Counted from the first letter of the stretch, positions 8,243 through 17,932 are shown. The stretch: 64,000 bases of DNA from Nitrospina sp. (GCA_018653085.1 JABIAY010000046.1:1-64000), one strand, 5' to 3'. Notes: a model not told the origin generated them from the letters alone. Made by a program: numbers and translations.

Positions 8243-9896
8243 GGGTCACAATTCTCGGGTTGGTTTGAGTTATCAATCGATGAACGGTGTTCTGAAAAAC
8301 ATTATCGCGTTTCCAGTTCGCATCATCCGGTTCCGGGTGGTCGAGGTTATAATGCAAACCTCGGCTTTCTTTTCGAACCAAGGCTCCCTGAATGATCAAC
8401 TGCGCCGTGATGGCGATGTTTCTCAACTCCAGAGTGTCCTTGGTAATTTTGAAGTTCCAGTAATATTCCTGAATCTCTTCGAGTAGCAGTTGAATGCGGC
8501 GCTCGGCCCGTTTAAGACGTTTGGTGGAGCGGACAATGCCTACATAGTTCCACATCAAACGGCGGATTTCGTCCCAGTTATGCGATACCACTACCGATTC
8601 GTCGCTGTCTACCGCACTGCCAGGGTCCCATTCCGGAATCCGCTCCAACTGGTTTTTTGAATATGTTGATTCTTGCAATAAATTCACAGCCTTTTCCACT
8701 GCGCGGTGCGAGAGCACCAGGCCTTCGAGCAGAGAGTTGGAAGCCAGCCGGTTGGCACCATGCAGGCCGGAGAAACACACCTCTCCACTGGCAAAAAGCC
8801 TTTTGATATTTGTCTGGCCGTTGGCATCCACCACCAGTCCGCCACACATATAATGCGCTGCCGGTACTACGGGTAACGACTCGCGCGACATATCAAAACC
8901 ATATTCCAGACAGGTTTTATAAATATTTGGGAAGCGTTCACGAATGCGATAGCCTTCAAGATGCGTGGCATCCAGCAAAACATAATCATCGCCGCTCTTT
9001 TTCATTTCATAGTCGATGGCCCGCGCCACGACATCACGGGGAGCCAGGCATCCCATGGAGTGGTAGTTCTCCATGAATGTGTCGCCATTTTGCAGACGCA
9101 GGATTCCCCCTTCGCCCCGGACGGTTTCCGAAATGAGAAACGATTTCGCTCTTGGGTGAAAAAGACAGGTCGGATGGAACTGGAAAAATTCCATATTGGC
9201 GGTTTGTGCTCCGGCCCGGTAAGCCACCGCAATGCCATCACCGGTTGCCGTGTCCGGATTCGACGTGTAGAGATAAACCTTGCCTGCACCCCCGGTCGCC
9301 ATGAGAGTAACTTGCCCGACCATGGTCTCCACCTTTTGCGTTTGGTGGTTCAGCACGTACAGTCCTAACGCCTCGTCATCGGAGCTTCCCGGCTCAATTT
9401 TCTCTTCAAGCCTGGCCCGGGTGATGAGGTCGATGACCATATGGTGTTCAAAAATTTCTATATTTTCCTGGGCGTGAATCGCCTCAATGAGAGTGCGCTC
9501 AATCTCCCAGCCGGTGAGGTCGTGCGCGTGCAGAATGCGACGTTTGGAATGCCCACCCTCTTTTCCTAAATCGAATTCGGCTCCAGGGCCGCGATCAAAC
9601 TTGGCTCCAAGATCGATCAACTCACGAATCCGTGCAGGACCTTCGCGGCAGGCAATGCGCACAAAATCTTCATGGCAGAGCCCGCGCCCGGTTTCCATCG
9701 TGTCCTTGACATGCAGTTCGAACGAATCGTCCTCCGCCATCACCGAGGCGATACCACCCTGAGCATATTTGGTGGCCGATTCCTCCAGCGCGTCCTTGGT
9801 GATGATGCCAACCGAACCGAATTTGCAAACCTTCAGCGCAAACGTCAACCCGGCTACACCAGACCCAATTACAATGAAATCTTTCTCAATAGTCAT
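8235..9896 (-). CDS. nadB: L-aspartate oxidase NadB
   Basis: The 553 residues carry the FAD-binding VIGSGVAGLTFALKV at the N-terminus, ESATKYAQGGIASV, HDLTGWEIERTL, the TGGAGKVY motif and EFFQFHPT. These are characteristic of L-aspartate oxidase within the succinate dehydrogenase flavoprotein superfamily. The enzyme oxidises L-aspartate to iminoaspartate, the first step of de novo NAD synthesis, in the cytoplasm. The QuinA partner (NadA) is not in the window, but nadD lies at 16.4 kb. The gene is probably first in an operon with ftsK and the protease gene. Confidence 0.95.
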   Translation of the reverse strand: MTIEKDFIVIGSGVAGLTFALKVCKFGSVGIITKDALEESATKYAQGGIASVMAEDDSFELHVKDTMETGRGLCHEDFVRIACREGPARIRELIDLGAKFDRGPGAEFDLGKEGGHSKRRILHAHDLTGWEIERTLIEAIHAQENIEIFEHHMVIDLITRARLEEKIEPGSSDDEALGLYVLNHQTQKVETMVGQVTLMATGGAGKVYLYTSNPDTATGDGIAVAYRAGAQTANMEFFQFHPTCLFHPRAKSFLISETVRGEGGILRLQNGDTFMENYHSMGCLAPRDVVARAIDYEMKKSGDDYVLLDATHLEGYRIRERFPNIYKTCLEYGFDMSRESLPVVPAAHYMCGGLVVDANGQTNIKRLFASGEVCFSGLHGANRLASNSLLEGLVLSHRAVEKAVNLLQESTYSKNQLERIPEWDPGSAVDSDESVVVSHNWDEIRRLMWNYVGIVRSTKRLKRAERRIQLLLEEIQEYYWNFKITKDTLELRNIAITAQLIIQGALVRKESRGLHYNLDHPEPDDANWKRDNVFQNTVHRLITQTNPRIVTHE

Positions 9897-9975
9897 ACCC
9901 GGATTATATCGAATTACTCCTTTACTTTCAAATAGATAATTAAACTTCTCACGCTGTGGAAATAGGCTTAATAGC

Positions 9976-10063
9976 CCCCCTCATCCTAACCTTCTCCCTC
10001 CAGGGGAGAAGGGATTTTTTGCTTCCTCTCCCTTGAAGGGAGAGGATTGAGGTGAGGGTGGTT
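9976..10063. repeat. Type A repeat, copy 2 (88 bp)
   Basis: This is a near-identical, same-orientation copy of 3853-3940, including both hairpins (cttctccctccaggggagaag and ctctcccttgaagggagag). It sits in the 287-base gap between nadB and the YfhO-like gene, the rest of which is further repeat modules. It holds no credible gene. Confidence 0.85.
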
Positions 10064-10220
10064 CAATTATGCTTGCTGGCCAGGCCCAGCAGGCGGCTAT
10101 CGTAAGAGCGAAGTCCATGACGGGCTATAGCAAAATTATTAATGGACCCCTCTTTTTTAAAGAGGGGCTGGGGTGATTTGCCTCTAGGGGGTTTTCTCAT
10201 TGGGTCCAGCGTCACGCTGG
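10064..10220. repeat. Type B unit and CCAGCGTGACGCTGG hairpin at a gene 3' end
   Basis: A type B unit at 10141-10182 (ggacccctct, T/A loop, AGAGGGGCTGGGGTG) is the reverse complement of those at 4.8 and 21.5 kb. Next to it lies the perfect hairpin CCAGCGT-C-ACGCTGG (10206-10220). On the minus strand this hairpin encodes the last residues of the YfhO-like protein (QRDAGPNEKTP), so the coding sequence has run into the repeat. The proximal part (10064-10140) is a diverged core with gccaggcccagcaggcggc. Confidence 0.75.
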
Positions 10221-12499
10221 CGCCGGGTGGCGGCGAGTAGAAGCAGAACAAATGCCACACCGCTGATGGTGGCACCCATTCTCAGCCCTACGGGTTCGTA
10301 GGAAAATTTGATCTGGTGGCTCCCGGGCCCCAACTTCACGCCCCGGTAAAAATAATTGGCCTGATAAATTTTTCCCGCCTGACCATCGACCTCGACCTTC
10401 CAACCGGGGAACCAGGTATCGAGCAGGACTAAAAAACCTTCCTCGTTCTGCCGGGTTTTCACTGTCACCCGGTTGGGACCGTATTCAATTTCCTCGACCT
10501 GGCCGGAAAAGTTTTCTGCTGTTTTCATCTCGACCGGTTCCGCCAACAAAACTTGCTGAAGCGGATCAAACGCTGAGTCATAATAAATATCGAGATGCTC
10601 CTCTTTCGGCACGGTTCGCGATTCGCCAACCAGAAACGCCCGTGGCAGGGCATCTTCAAACACATTCACTTTTTTGATTCCTCTGGGGTATTCAGCCGAG
10701 GGCAACTGTTCGTAGTCTTCTGTCACCCAATACTTCACATTACTGCGTTGCAGAATTATTTTCTTTGTCGGGATGTCAGATAAAAAAAACGACTTATTCC
10801 AACGCAGGCTGCTTTTCATGTTGAAGTTTTTCAATCCCCCGGCATAGGCCAGGCCATAAATCGCCCCAAAGTTTGGGTAAACCTGATCCCGCGTAGCCAA
10901 GTGAACAGACAGCAGGTTAAAGGAAGGTTGGGCGGCCCGGGATGGTGGCACCTGCAATCTGCCTGCGGTCAGATGGGAAGGCTCCGCTTTCCTCACCAGT
11001 TTGTCGAGCAGCATTCCGCTATAAACACGGAAAGAGTCGGCGCTTCCTCCCAGGCGTTTGGCCAGCGGCGGGGGTTCTGTATAAAACTTCCGATCGATCA
11101 TCGGGACCAGCATGGCGTTTTTACCCATAAGGTCCATTACAATTAAAAACAAGAGGATGGAAAAAAACCCCGGACGGTTTAATTTTTTTATATGTAAGGC
11201 AAAGATACAAAAGGCCAGCACCAATAAAATCATCAAGCTTTCGAGTCCGGCCCGGCTGGCATGGGTCCCAAACATTCCCGCAACAACCAACGCGGTGGCC
11301 AGCAGGGCAAGCAGGAGCTTTTTCATTGCCGCCCTTTCATGAGTAACAACGGTGACAAATCGGTCGGTACCCCAGGCAGATAGAAACACCAGGGCGTAAG
11401 CGCAAAAGAAAAAGAATTTTTGCGGGTAGCGAAACATACTGAAAAAAGGTACCCATTCATAAAACAGTGGGTAGAGTGGGTTGAACTCACCCAAAGCAAA
11501 AAACAAGCCTGCGGCGAAAACCATCAACCAGAACCGGATGACTTTTTGCTCCCTGCCAACCAGCAGGCAACCGGACAAAAAGAACAGTGGTACAACACCC
11601 ATATAAATGCTGTGGAAAAATTTAGTGACTCGCCATTCACTTTGTTCGATAAAACGTGCGGAATTTTCGGGCAGGAACAGGTCGAGCAAGGCACCGGGTT
11701 TTAGGGACCAAAGCGTACTGTCCGCAAAGGAGAGCCCACCTCCGCGTACAGTTTCTTTTAGAAAATAGTAGGTAGGTACCCATTGCACAGCCGAGAGAGC
11801 CAGCGTAGCCACACCAAGCCCCAACACCGCCAGGGTATTTTTTTTGAATCCCCTTCCCCACTCTCCGTCTTTAGGCAGATATAGCGAATAGGCATAAATC
11901 ATCAGGACAGAAAAAATCGCATGTTCCGGGCTACCTCCTAATATCTGAAATGTCAGAAAAACCACGGCACCACAGAAATATTTCAGCCCACCGTTGAGCA
12001 AGAACTTTTGCCACATCAATATGATTAAAGGAAGCCATACAATTGATTGAAAATGGTTGTAGATTGAGGCCAGTGATAAAAAATACCCTCCCAGCAGGGC
12101 GGTCACCGATGCACAGAGGGCCGCTGGAATTGATCTCTCCCAATACCGGCAAAGGGCATAGACCGAAGCCATCAGGACCAGATGGTGAAACAGAAAGTAG
12201 GTGTGGAAGGCGAATAAAAAGTCTTTCAGTAAAAACAAAACCGAAGGGGGGTAGAACACACCCGGGTGCATCAGAGACATAAAAGGCCTGCCCTGAAACA
12301 AGTAAGGATACCAGTAAGGCCATTCCCCTGCCGCCCATACCCGGGCAAGGTAAAGTTTCATGGGATAGGCAAAATGCTGGATATCACTAAAAAAGAAAGT
12401 GTTTCCTTCAAACAGAACCGGGAAAAAGAACAGGGTGAAAACAAACAGTAGAAAACAGGCCGCCAGCAGGGATGCCCCATATCGGGAGTCGTTCTCCAT
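10184..12499 (-). CDS. YfhO-like large membrane protein
   Basis: This 771-residue protein has about twelve hydrophobic segments from residue 10 to 450 (for example LLAACFLLFVFTLFFFPVLF), an extramembrane C-terminal region and a final membrane segment near 745. The FPGWKVEVDGQAG segment and the overall plan match the YfhO family of GT-C-like membrane proteins, thought to glycosylate surface polymers or lipids. Its start overlaps the end of the GT2 gene by one base, so a glycosyl-phosphoprenol made by that GT2 enzyme could be its donor (inference). The C-terminal dozen residues are encoded by a hairpin repeat and are unlikely to matter for function. Confidence 0.8.
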   Translation of the reverse strand: MENDSRYGASLLAACFLLFVFTLFFFPVLFEGNTFFFSDIQHFAYPMKLYLARVWAAGEWPYWYPYLFQGRPFMSLMHPGVFYPPSVLFLLKDFLFAFHTYFLFHHLVLMASVYALCRYWERSIPAALCASVTALLGGYFLSLASIYNHFQSIVWLPLIILMWQKFLLNGGLKYFCGAVVFLTFQILGGSPEHAIFSVLMIYAYSLYLPKDGEWGRGFKKNTLAVLGLGVATLALSAVQWVPTYYFLKETVRGGGLSFADSTLWSLKPGALLDLFLPENSARFIEQSEWRVTKFFHSIYMGVVPLFFLSGCLLVGREQKVIRFWLMVFAAGLFFALGEFNPLYPLFYEWVPFFSMFRYPQKFFFFCAYALVFLSAWGTDRFVTVVTHERAAMKKLLLALLATALVVAGMFGTHASRAGLESLMILLVLAFCIFALHIKKLNRPGFFSILLFLIVMDLMGKNAMLVPMIDRKFYTEPPPLAKRLGGSADSFRVYSGMLLDKLVRKAEPSHLTAGRLQVPPSRAAQPSFNLLSVHLATRDQVYPNFGAIYGLAYAGGLKNFNMKSSLRWNKSFFLSDIPTKKIILQRSNVKYWVTEDYEQLPSAEYPRGIKKVNVFEDALPRAFLVGESRTVPKEEHLDIYYDSAFDPLQQVLLAEPVEMKTAENFSGQVEEIEYGPNRVTVKTRQNEEGFLVLLDTWFPGWKVEVDGQAGKIYQANYFYRGVKLGPGSHQIKFSYEPVGLRMGATISGVAFVLLLLAATRRQRDAGPNEKTP

Positions 12500-13449
12500 C
12501 AGCCTTTGAGGTGCTTGTTGTTTTCCATATCAAACCACATGGCAAAAAGCAGAAACTGCAAACCGGATATCACCAGAAAAGCCGAGAATAACGCGCTGGT
12601 AGTGGAAACCGGTCCGGAAAAAAGTCGGTACATGAGCAAATAGAATCCTGAGAGCGCGCCGGCGGGAAACGCGATCAGGCCCAGGGTATAGAAAAAAACC
12701 AGCGGGTGAAAGTCGCGGATCACATATTTTCCGACAAGCCGCGTGAAAAAACAGGAGACCAGTAATTTTGAGATGGTGATGACCACCCGTGTTATGCGTA
12801 TCTCGGAGACTTCGCCAATATCATAGACAGGACGCACAGGGACATCGCGCACCGAGCACTCGGCAATATTCAATTTAACCAGCAGGTCGTTGGGCATTCC
12901 ATATCGGGAGTAGACATTTTCGAGATCCACCAGTTCCAGTGCCCTTTTTGATATCGCTGTGTACCCACACTGGGTATCGGCCACATGCCAGTAGCCGCTG
13001 GCGATCTTGGTCAGCAAAGACAACACGCTGTTCCCGATATACCGATGCCGGGGAATGATATCCCAGGCTTTTCCATAAAACAGACGATTGCCCTTGGCAT
13101 AATCCACCCCTTCCAGAGCCACAGGCCGGATGATGTCTTCAAGGTCTGCCGGGTCCATCTGAGCGTCCCCGGCCATAACCACTGCGATATCGACATCGTT
13201 TTCGAGACTCGCCTTGTACCCGGTGCATATCGCCGCCCCCACGCCCCGGTTTTCTTCGTGACGGATCAAAACGATTCTAGAGTCGGTTTCCATTCTTTCC
13301 CGCACCTTATCGGATGTGGCATCCTGACTGAAATCATCAATGACAAAAATCTGATCGATCCAGTGAGGCAGGTCCTGAAGAGCCTTCTGTATCAACTTTT
13401 GCTCATTGTGAGCGGGAACCACAACGGAAATCACTTTGTCTTTATACAT
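12499..13449 (-). CDS. Family 2 glycosyltransferase with C-terminal membrane segments (DPM/GtrB type)
   Basis: The GT-A domain begins ISVVVPAHNEQKLIQKAL, followed by IDDFSQDATS and the metal/nucleotide-binding VVMAGDAQMDPADLE. Two hydrophobic segments lie at the C-terminus (FYTLGLIAFPAGALSGFYLL and the ALFSAFLVISGLQFLLFAMW hairpin). This architecture fits dolichol- or undecaprenyl-phosphate sugar synthases, which load a sugar on a lipid carrier for GT-C enzymes. Both neighbours are GT-C-like membrane proteins, so the three genes plausibly form one pathway. The DUF2723 gene ends 15 bases upstream. Confidence 0.87.
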   Translation of the reverse strand: MYKDKVISVVVPAHNEQKLIQKALQDLPHWIDQIFVIDDFSQDATSDKVRERMETDSRIVLIRHEENRGVGAAICTGYKASLENDVDIAVVMAGDAQMDPADLEDIIRPVALEGVDYAKGNRLFYGKAWDIIPRHRYIGNSVLSLLTKIASGYWHVADTQCGYTAISKRALELVDLENVYSRYGMPNDLLVKLNIAECSVRDVPVRPVYDIGEVSEIRITRVVITISKLLVSCFFTRLVGKYVIRDFHPLVFFYTLGLIAFPAGALSGFYLLMYRLFSGPVSTTSALFSAFLVISGLQFLLFAMWFDMENNKHLKG

Positions 13450-13464
13450 TTTGAGAGTCTCTCT

Positions 13465-15662
13465 TTATTCAATAATTTTCTCTACGTTTTCGAGTTGTTT
13501 GAGATCGTTTAACGTTTTTATTTTTTTTCTGGCAACTATCAAAGTCGAAATAGTTTTTTCCTTATTCCCGGAACCCAACCAGGCAAGGCTCTTTTCCAGA
13601 TGCGGACGGAATGCCTCAGGGTCGACTTCAAGGGCACGATCAAAAGACTGGATCGCATCTGCATAATTCCCTTCGCTTTGGAGCACCCGTCCTGTCGCTA
13701 AATGGGTTGCAAAAAATTCGGGGAAATGTTTTCTCATGGGCTCCAGTTTCTTCCGCGCCTCTTCCGGTTTCCCATCCAAGGTCAGGTTATCCACCATCTT
13801 TAAATGCCATCCGGGCCCTCTCTGACCGAGAAACTCATACATCACCATGAGGGCTTCCCTTTCCTCCTTATAATAGCCTGCCGAATGAAAATATGCGGCA
13901 AAAGAAGGGATGTAAAAAGAAACCTTTTGAATCCACATCGATTCGTTCTGAATCCCGGGCAGGGCCAGTTCCTCTTCCAGCCAGGTTTTGAACTCACTGA
14001 ATCCTTTACCGGGGATCAGGGAGTTTCTGTCAAAGCCCTCACCCTGCGGTGAGTAACGTAATAACAAGTTGCCATGCGGAACAAGTTTTTCTGCCAAAGG
14101 AAATTCCCGTAAGAAAAAAGTATTTTGTTCGATCAGCAGAGGGCGCAGGCGGGAATTGTGCTCGAAAAAATCAGTCGCATATAAATAGGACCCGGCTCTG
14201 GAATCAAACCGATGATTTTCCGGGGCCGGGAGTTTGAGGTCCGGATACTTTTTTGATGTCATCAAAGAAGGCGGGTGAGCATCCAGGAAATCCCAGGCTT
14301 TCACAAAAGTGACATCATCCCTCAGCCTCATCACATCCTGATGGTAGGCCGAATTGAACCAGGAAATACCCGCCACAAAAACACTGTTATCGTCCAGCGA
14401 AAGAACCATGCGTTGCAATAATGACTCTGCAAAGTAACGTCCGGAACGGTCCACCTTGCTATAGTTGGCCGAAGCCTGCCACGCCACACAGCCCACCAAA
14501 ACCAGAGAGACCAGTACTTGCAGGTTGGCCGGAGACCGGTTTTCATCTGCCAGACTATTTTGCGCGTCAGGAGAATTATTGCTTGTCCATTTAGCCTGCA
14601 AAAGCCAGCATAGAAAAACCGAGGTCCACAAACAGGCCACGATATACGAGGGAAAATAACTCTCCTTTCTCCAGCCCACGAAAAAGGAGGCATTCACCGC
14701 AACGATCAGTAGCAGGAAAAAAAACAATGGACGATTGGCTTTAAAACAAAGCAAGGCACCAATAAGGAATCCGATAACCATTACAGGTGTCAGGTGCTTG
14801 TTCAGGTCATGGGTCAACATCTTTAAAACATGCAGGGTGTTTGTTCCCAGCAAACTCAGGTCAGGCCATATCGTACTTGCTGGGTTTCCCGCAGACAGCT
14901 TTTTGAAATGGGTTTCTGCGTGTTGCCGGTCCGTGACCTGATGCAGGAATCCCTGAAAGGTTTCCGGGTTTCCCCAGTCGATAGTGGGTTCGGCAAGCGA
15001 GCGGATCGGCAAATACAGATAGACCGAAAATCCTATTAAAAAAATCAGGCTGGAAACGAGAAGATTTTTAAAACGTGCCTTACGTTCCCAGGCAAAAAAC
15101 AGCAATACGATGGCAGGCAAATAGAAGGCAACCGTTGCATGGTTTCCCGCGCTCAACCCGTAAAAAAAAGCGGCCGCGTAGAGAAACCGCAGATCTTCTT
15201 TCAGCTTCCATTGCAGGAGTAAATAAATAATCAGGCAGGTGAAAAAGGCATGCAGGGTATAAACTTCTGCAACCAGCGCGTGGTACCAGAACGGTTCACT
15301 GAAGGCCAGCAGTAAAACCGGAAACAATCCGGCCAGGATTCGGGGTTCTCCCGGCCCAAACACCACCTCCAAAAAAAGGTTTGCCAAAAGGTAGAGGAGC
15401 ACCAGAGTCAGACAGGCAAAAACCAGCGAAAACAAATTGACCTTGAAAGCAATGGAGCCAAGGGGGAGAAACGTGAAAGCCTTTGCCAGCAAGTTGTAGG
15501 TGGGAAAACCCGCCGGGTGGCTGATGCCTAAAGAAAAAGCGGTGTTGATGAATTCCGGTGAATCCCGGTAGTCAAGGGAAGGCGCAAGAGTGCTGAGATA
15601 AAAACCAGCAGGGAAAAGGATTAAAAAAAAATTGTCCGGGTCTTTGAATAGGATTCTATCAT
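13465..15662 (-). CDS. DUF2723/GT-C membrane protein with C-terminal TPRs; frameshift near the 5' end
   Basis: The intact frame runs to 15492 from a TTG, but conserved coding continues upstream without a start. Residues FYLSTLAPSLDYRDSPEFIN and LGISHPAGFPTY are the canonical DUF2723 N-terminus. That frame has no ATG/GTG/TTG before its stop at 15670. An ATG at 15660-15662 opens a frame (MIESYSKTRTIFF) that would join the family sequence exactly if the run of nine A at 15623-15631 (T on the coding strand) were ten. So the gene is a one-base slip away from full length, by sequencing error, mutation or slippage. About ten membrane segments precede TPRs (NYADAIQSFDRALEVDPEAF). Likely an envelope glycosyltransferase. 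Confidence 0.78.
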
Positions 15663-15684
15663 CAGAGGATTACCGAATAAATCC

Positions 15685-15729
15685 TTTTAAAAGAAAAACC
15701 CCACCCCCCGCTTAAAGCGGAAGGCGGGG
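15685..15729 (-). terminator. Rho-independent terminator after the pilin gene
   Basis: On the minus strand a two-part stem (CCCCGCC with GGTGGGG, and CCGCT with AGCGG around TTA) is followed directly by TTTTTCTTTT. It lies about 25 bases past the pilin stop codon. This is the normal arrangement for a highly expressed single-gene pilin transcript, and it separates it from the DUF2723 gene downstream. Confidence 0.8.
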
Positions 15730-15752
15730 AATTCTCGTTAACAAAAAACCGA

Positions 15753-16136
15753 TTAACTGATGCTACCAACAGAGTCCATGCTGAATGTCGTGGACTGCCC
15801 ATCCGAGGCATGAATCGATGTTGCGACAAATGCTGTTTCCGTTCCGTTACTAATGGTAACGGTAACACTTCCCGAAGACACCCAGCCATAAGAAGTCGTA
15901 GCGGCGATAGTCGTTGTACAGGAATCCGTACCTGCGTTATCCGCCCAGTAAGCTTTGCAGGCCAGGTATATGTCATGCAGATTGCCTTTTGCGTCAGACT
16001 GGTAAGCTCTGTTCTTGTAGGCACTGAATTGCGGAATCGCGATGGCCGCCAAAATACCGATAATAGCGATAACAATCAATAATTCAATAAGGGTGAAACC
16101 CTTTTCTCCTTGAACCCGTCTAAACTTGGATAACAT
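15753..16136 (-). CDS. pilA: Type IV major pilin (PilA-like)
   Basis: After a short basic leader ([13 protein letters not shown]) comes the class III signal [20 protein letters not shown] with Glu5. This is the prepilin peptidase cleavage and assembly motif. [20 protein letters not shown] follows, then a small globular domain with two cysteines (YLACKAY and DSCTTT). At about 115 mature residues it resembles short Geobacter-like or GspG-like pilins. I chose the ATG at 16136 because gaggagag lies five bases upstream; the frame can be extended to 16163. A terminator follows and a sigma-54-type promoter precedes it. Confidence 0.92.
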   Translation of the reverse strand: MLSKFRRVQGEKGFTLIELLIVIAIIGILAAIAIPQFSAYKNRAYQSDAKGNLHDIYLACKAYWADNAGTDSCTTTIAATTSYGWVSSGSVTVTISNGTETAFVATSIHASDGQSTTFSMDSVGSIS

Positions 16137-16207
16137 TTTTCTCTCCTCATCTATGGTTAACAAAACAAACTTGCAATAAACTAATATCCACTATTAGCTA
16201 TATACTC

Positions 16208-16223
16208 AGCAAAACCCATGCCT
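16208..16223 (-). promoter_or_regulatory. Candidate sigma-54 promoter of the pilin gene
   Basis: On the minus strand the site reads AGGCATGGGTTTTGCT. GG and GC are separated by exactly 10 bases, as required for -24/-12 promoters (consensus TGGCACG-N4-TTGCW). The predicted transcription start is near 16197, about 60 bases before the ATG. Pilin genes in several phyla depend on sigma-54 with PilR (established). The assignment here rests on the motif and its place. The gap 16137-16448 otherwise holds only the palindrome below and the 5' region of nadD. Confidence 0.65.
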
Positions 16224-16325
16224 TTAAATAATAATTGAGATTTTTAATTATAACCTCTTTTTTATTAATATGTTATAAATTTTTCCTGTTTGGAAAAACT
16301 TTTGGCAACTGAGGTTTTCATGAAA

Positions 16326-16344
16326 ACTGACAAATTTTGTCAGT
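16326..16344. promoter_or_regulatory. Perfect palindrome, candidate enhancer (UAS) for PilR-like activator
   Basis: ACTGACAAATTTTGTCAGT is a perfect inverted repeat with nine-base arms around one base. It lies about 105-120 bases upstream of the -24 element of the pilin promoter, the usual distance for a sigma-54 activator site. A further TTGTCA half-site lies at about 16360. PilR sites known elsewhere contain TGTC half-sites. Binding here is inferred. It could alternatively serve nadD, whose start is 105 bases away. Confidence 0.5.
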
Positions 16345-16448
16345 CTTTGTTACCCAAAATTGTCAAAAATGGCGGGTTTTAAAGGGATTCCCCTCCTGTA
16401 CCATTCTTCCTTGCGATATACAGAAGTTTGTGAAACGATTTGTTCACT

Positions 16449-17141
16449 ATGAATAACACATTAAAACGAGTGGGTTTGCTGGGGGGAACGTTTGATCCCG
16501 TCCATAACGGGCATCTGGGCCTTGCCGCAGAAACAATGCAACGATTTGATTTGCAAAAAGTCTTGTTTATCCCTGTCAGCCAGTCTCCGCACAAAACCCA
16601 TTACCAGCCTACCGCTTCGAAGCACCGGGTCGCCATGCTTGAGTTGGCCCTTGAACAGCAAACCGCGTTATCCATAGAATTGCTGGAAGTAGAAAGGGAA
16701 TGCGTTTCCTATACTATTGAAACCCTATCCCGACTCAAGGAAAAGTATCCCGATTGGGAGCTTTTTCTGATTCTAGGAGCCGATGCCTTCATGGTGATGG
16801 ATACCTGGAAAAGCTATGCTGACATATTCAAGCTTTGCCACGTGCTGGTTGGCACACGTCCCGATATAAAACTAGAGCTTTCGGCCAAACTGCGTCAAAC
16901 ACTTGGGCTTGAAAAAACTCCGCTTGAAAAAAATAACGACCCATTGCTGATAACTTTGAATCCGGAAATTGGAAAAACCCTGCGGTTATATCAAATTCCA
17001 CCACAAGATATTTCTTCCAGCGAAATCCGGCATAGGATACAAGCTGGAAAAGAAATCAAAAATTTGTTGCCCCCTGCGGTTGATCACTATATTATTGAGA
17101 ATCAATTATACCGAACTGAACCTCCTCCAATTTTGGTTTGA
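16449..17141 (+). CDS. nadD: Nicotinate-nucleotide adenylyltransferase NadD
   Basis: The 230 residues open with VGLLGGTFDPVHNGHLGLA, the GGTFDPxHxGH nucleotidyl-transferase signature. VLFIPVSQSPHK, ILGADAF and the C-terminal ISSSEIRHRI motif follow. The enzyme adenylates nicotinate mononucleotide to deamido-NAD in the cytoplasm, downstream of NadB (8.2 kb). I use the ATG at 16449; a TTG three codons upstream is in frame but has no clear ribosome binding site. The stop codon touches the rsfS ATG, so the two are cotranscribed, a common arrangement. Confidence 0.95.
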   Translation: MNNTLKRVGLLGGTFDPVHNGHLGLAAETMQRFDLQKVLFIPVSQSPHKTHYQPTASKHRVAMLELALEQQTALSIELLEVERECVSYTIETLSRLKEKYPDWELFLILGADAFMVMDTWKSYADIFKLCHVLVGTRPDIKLELSAKLRQTLGLEKTPLEKNNDPLLITLNPEIGKTLRLYQIPPQDISSSEIRHRIQAGKEIKNLLPPAVDHYIIENQLYRTEPPPILV

Positions 17142-17495
17142 ATGAAAGAACACTTAAACGCTCTTCAACAGCTGGCCGTTGATTCTGCTGAGGATAAAAA
17201 GGCTTTTGACATCCTCATTCTGGACCTCAGGAACCGCTCAGATCTTACAGATTTTTTCATGATTTGCAGTGGGAACTCCAAGGTGCACGTGCAGTCTATT
17301 GTTGATGGCATCCTTGACAAGTGTTACCAGAACCGCAATAAACCCCTGGCGGTGGAAGGTTATTCGGGAGGTGTCTGGGTGGTGGTGGATTTAGGAGATT
17401 TAATTGTACATGTTTTCCATAAAGAAGCCCGCCTTCACTACGACCTCGAACGTCTGTGGGGTGATGTTCCTGTTATCAAGGCAGTCGGCCAATAG
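17142..17495 (+). CDS. rsfS: Ribosomal silencing factor RsfS
   Basis: This 117-residue protein has all the marks of the RsfS/Iojap family. These are DILILDLRNRSDLTDFFMIC near residue 25, SGNSKVHVQSIVDGI, the PLAVEGYSGGVWVVVDLGD block and VHVFHKEARLHYDLERLWGD. RsfS binds ribosomal protein L14 on the 50S subunit and blocks subunit joining under starvation. It starts at the base after the nadD stop and is the second gene of the plus-strand operon. Confidence 0.95.
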   Translation: MKEHLNALQQLAVDSAEDKKAFDILILDLRNRSDLTDFFMICSGNSKVHVQSIVDGILDKCYQNRNKPLAVEGYSGGVWVVVDLGDLIVHVFHKEARLHYDLERLWGDVPVIKAVGQ

Positions 17496-17537
17496 AAACT
17501 CCCCTTTTATTTTAACCATACCTACTAGACCATACCT

Positions 17538-17930
17538 ATGAACAAAAAAAAGATGAATCAGTTTCGTTCTCAGTTGGAATCCATCCGATCCGAGTTGCTG
17601 GGAGACGTGGAAAAATCAAAGCAGCATGTAAAAGAAAGTGAAGCCGGACAAATGGCCGATATCAGCGACCATGCCGCAAGCACTTACAGTCGGCAACTGG
17701 AAGGGGAACTTGGCGAGCAGGAATGGCAGAAACTCAAACAGGTTGACATGGCGATCGAAAAAATTGCCGAAGGAGAATATGGGGTTTGCGCCCAATGCGA
17801 AGCCGCCATCCCCGAAGCTCGTCTGAAAGTGGTTCCCTACACAGAGTTCTGCACCCAATGCCTGAGCGAAATGGAAAAAAATCCCAAGGCCGCCAGCATC
17901 AATGACCAAGACCCGTTGGAGGAGGATTAA
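17538..17930 (+). CDS. DksA/TraR-type zinc-finger protein
   Basis: The 130 residues form an N-terminal coiled coil (residues 1-75, with ADISDHAA near the tip) and a C-terminal C4 zinc finger CAQCEAAIPEAR...FCTQC. This is the layout of the DksA/TraR family, which binds in the RNA polymerase secondary channel. The protein is shorter than E. coli DksA (151 residues). Its coiled-coil tip has D-x-x-D, similar to the DxxDxA of DksA, so RNA polymerase regulation is plausible. It lies in the nadD-rsfS-lapA/TPR group and ends two bases before the next start. Confidence 0.85.
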   Translation: MNKKKMNQFRSQLESIRSELLGDVEKSKQHVKESEAGQMADISDHAASTYSRQLEGELGEQEWQKLKQVDMAIEKIAEGEYGVCAQCEAAIPEARLKVVPYTEFCTQCLSEMEKNPKAASINDQDPLEED

Positions 17931-17932
17931 GC

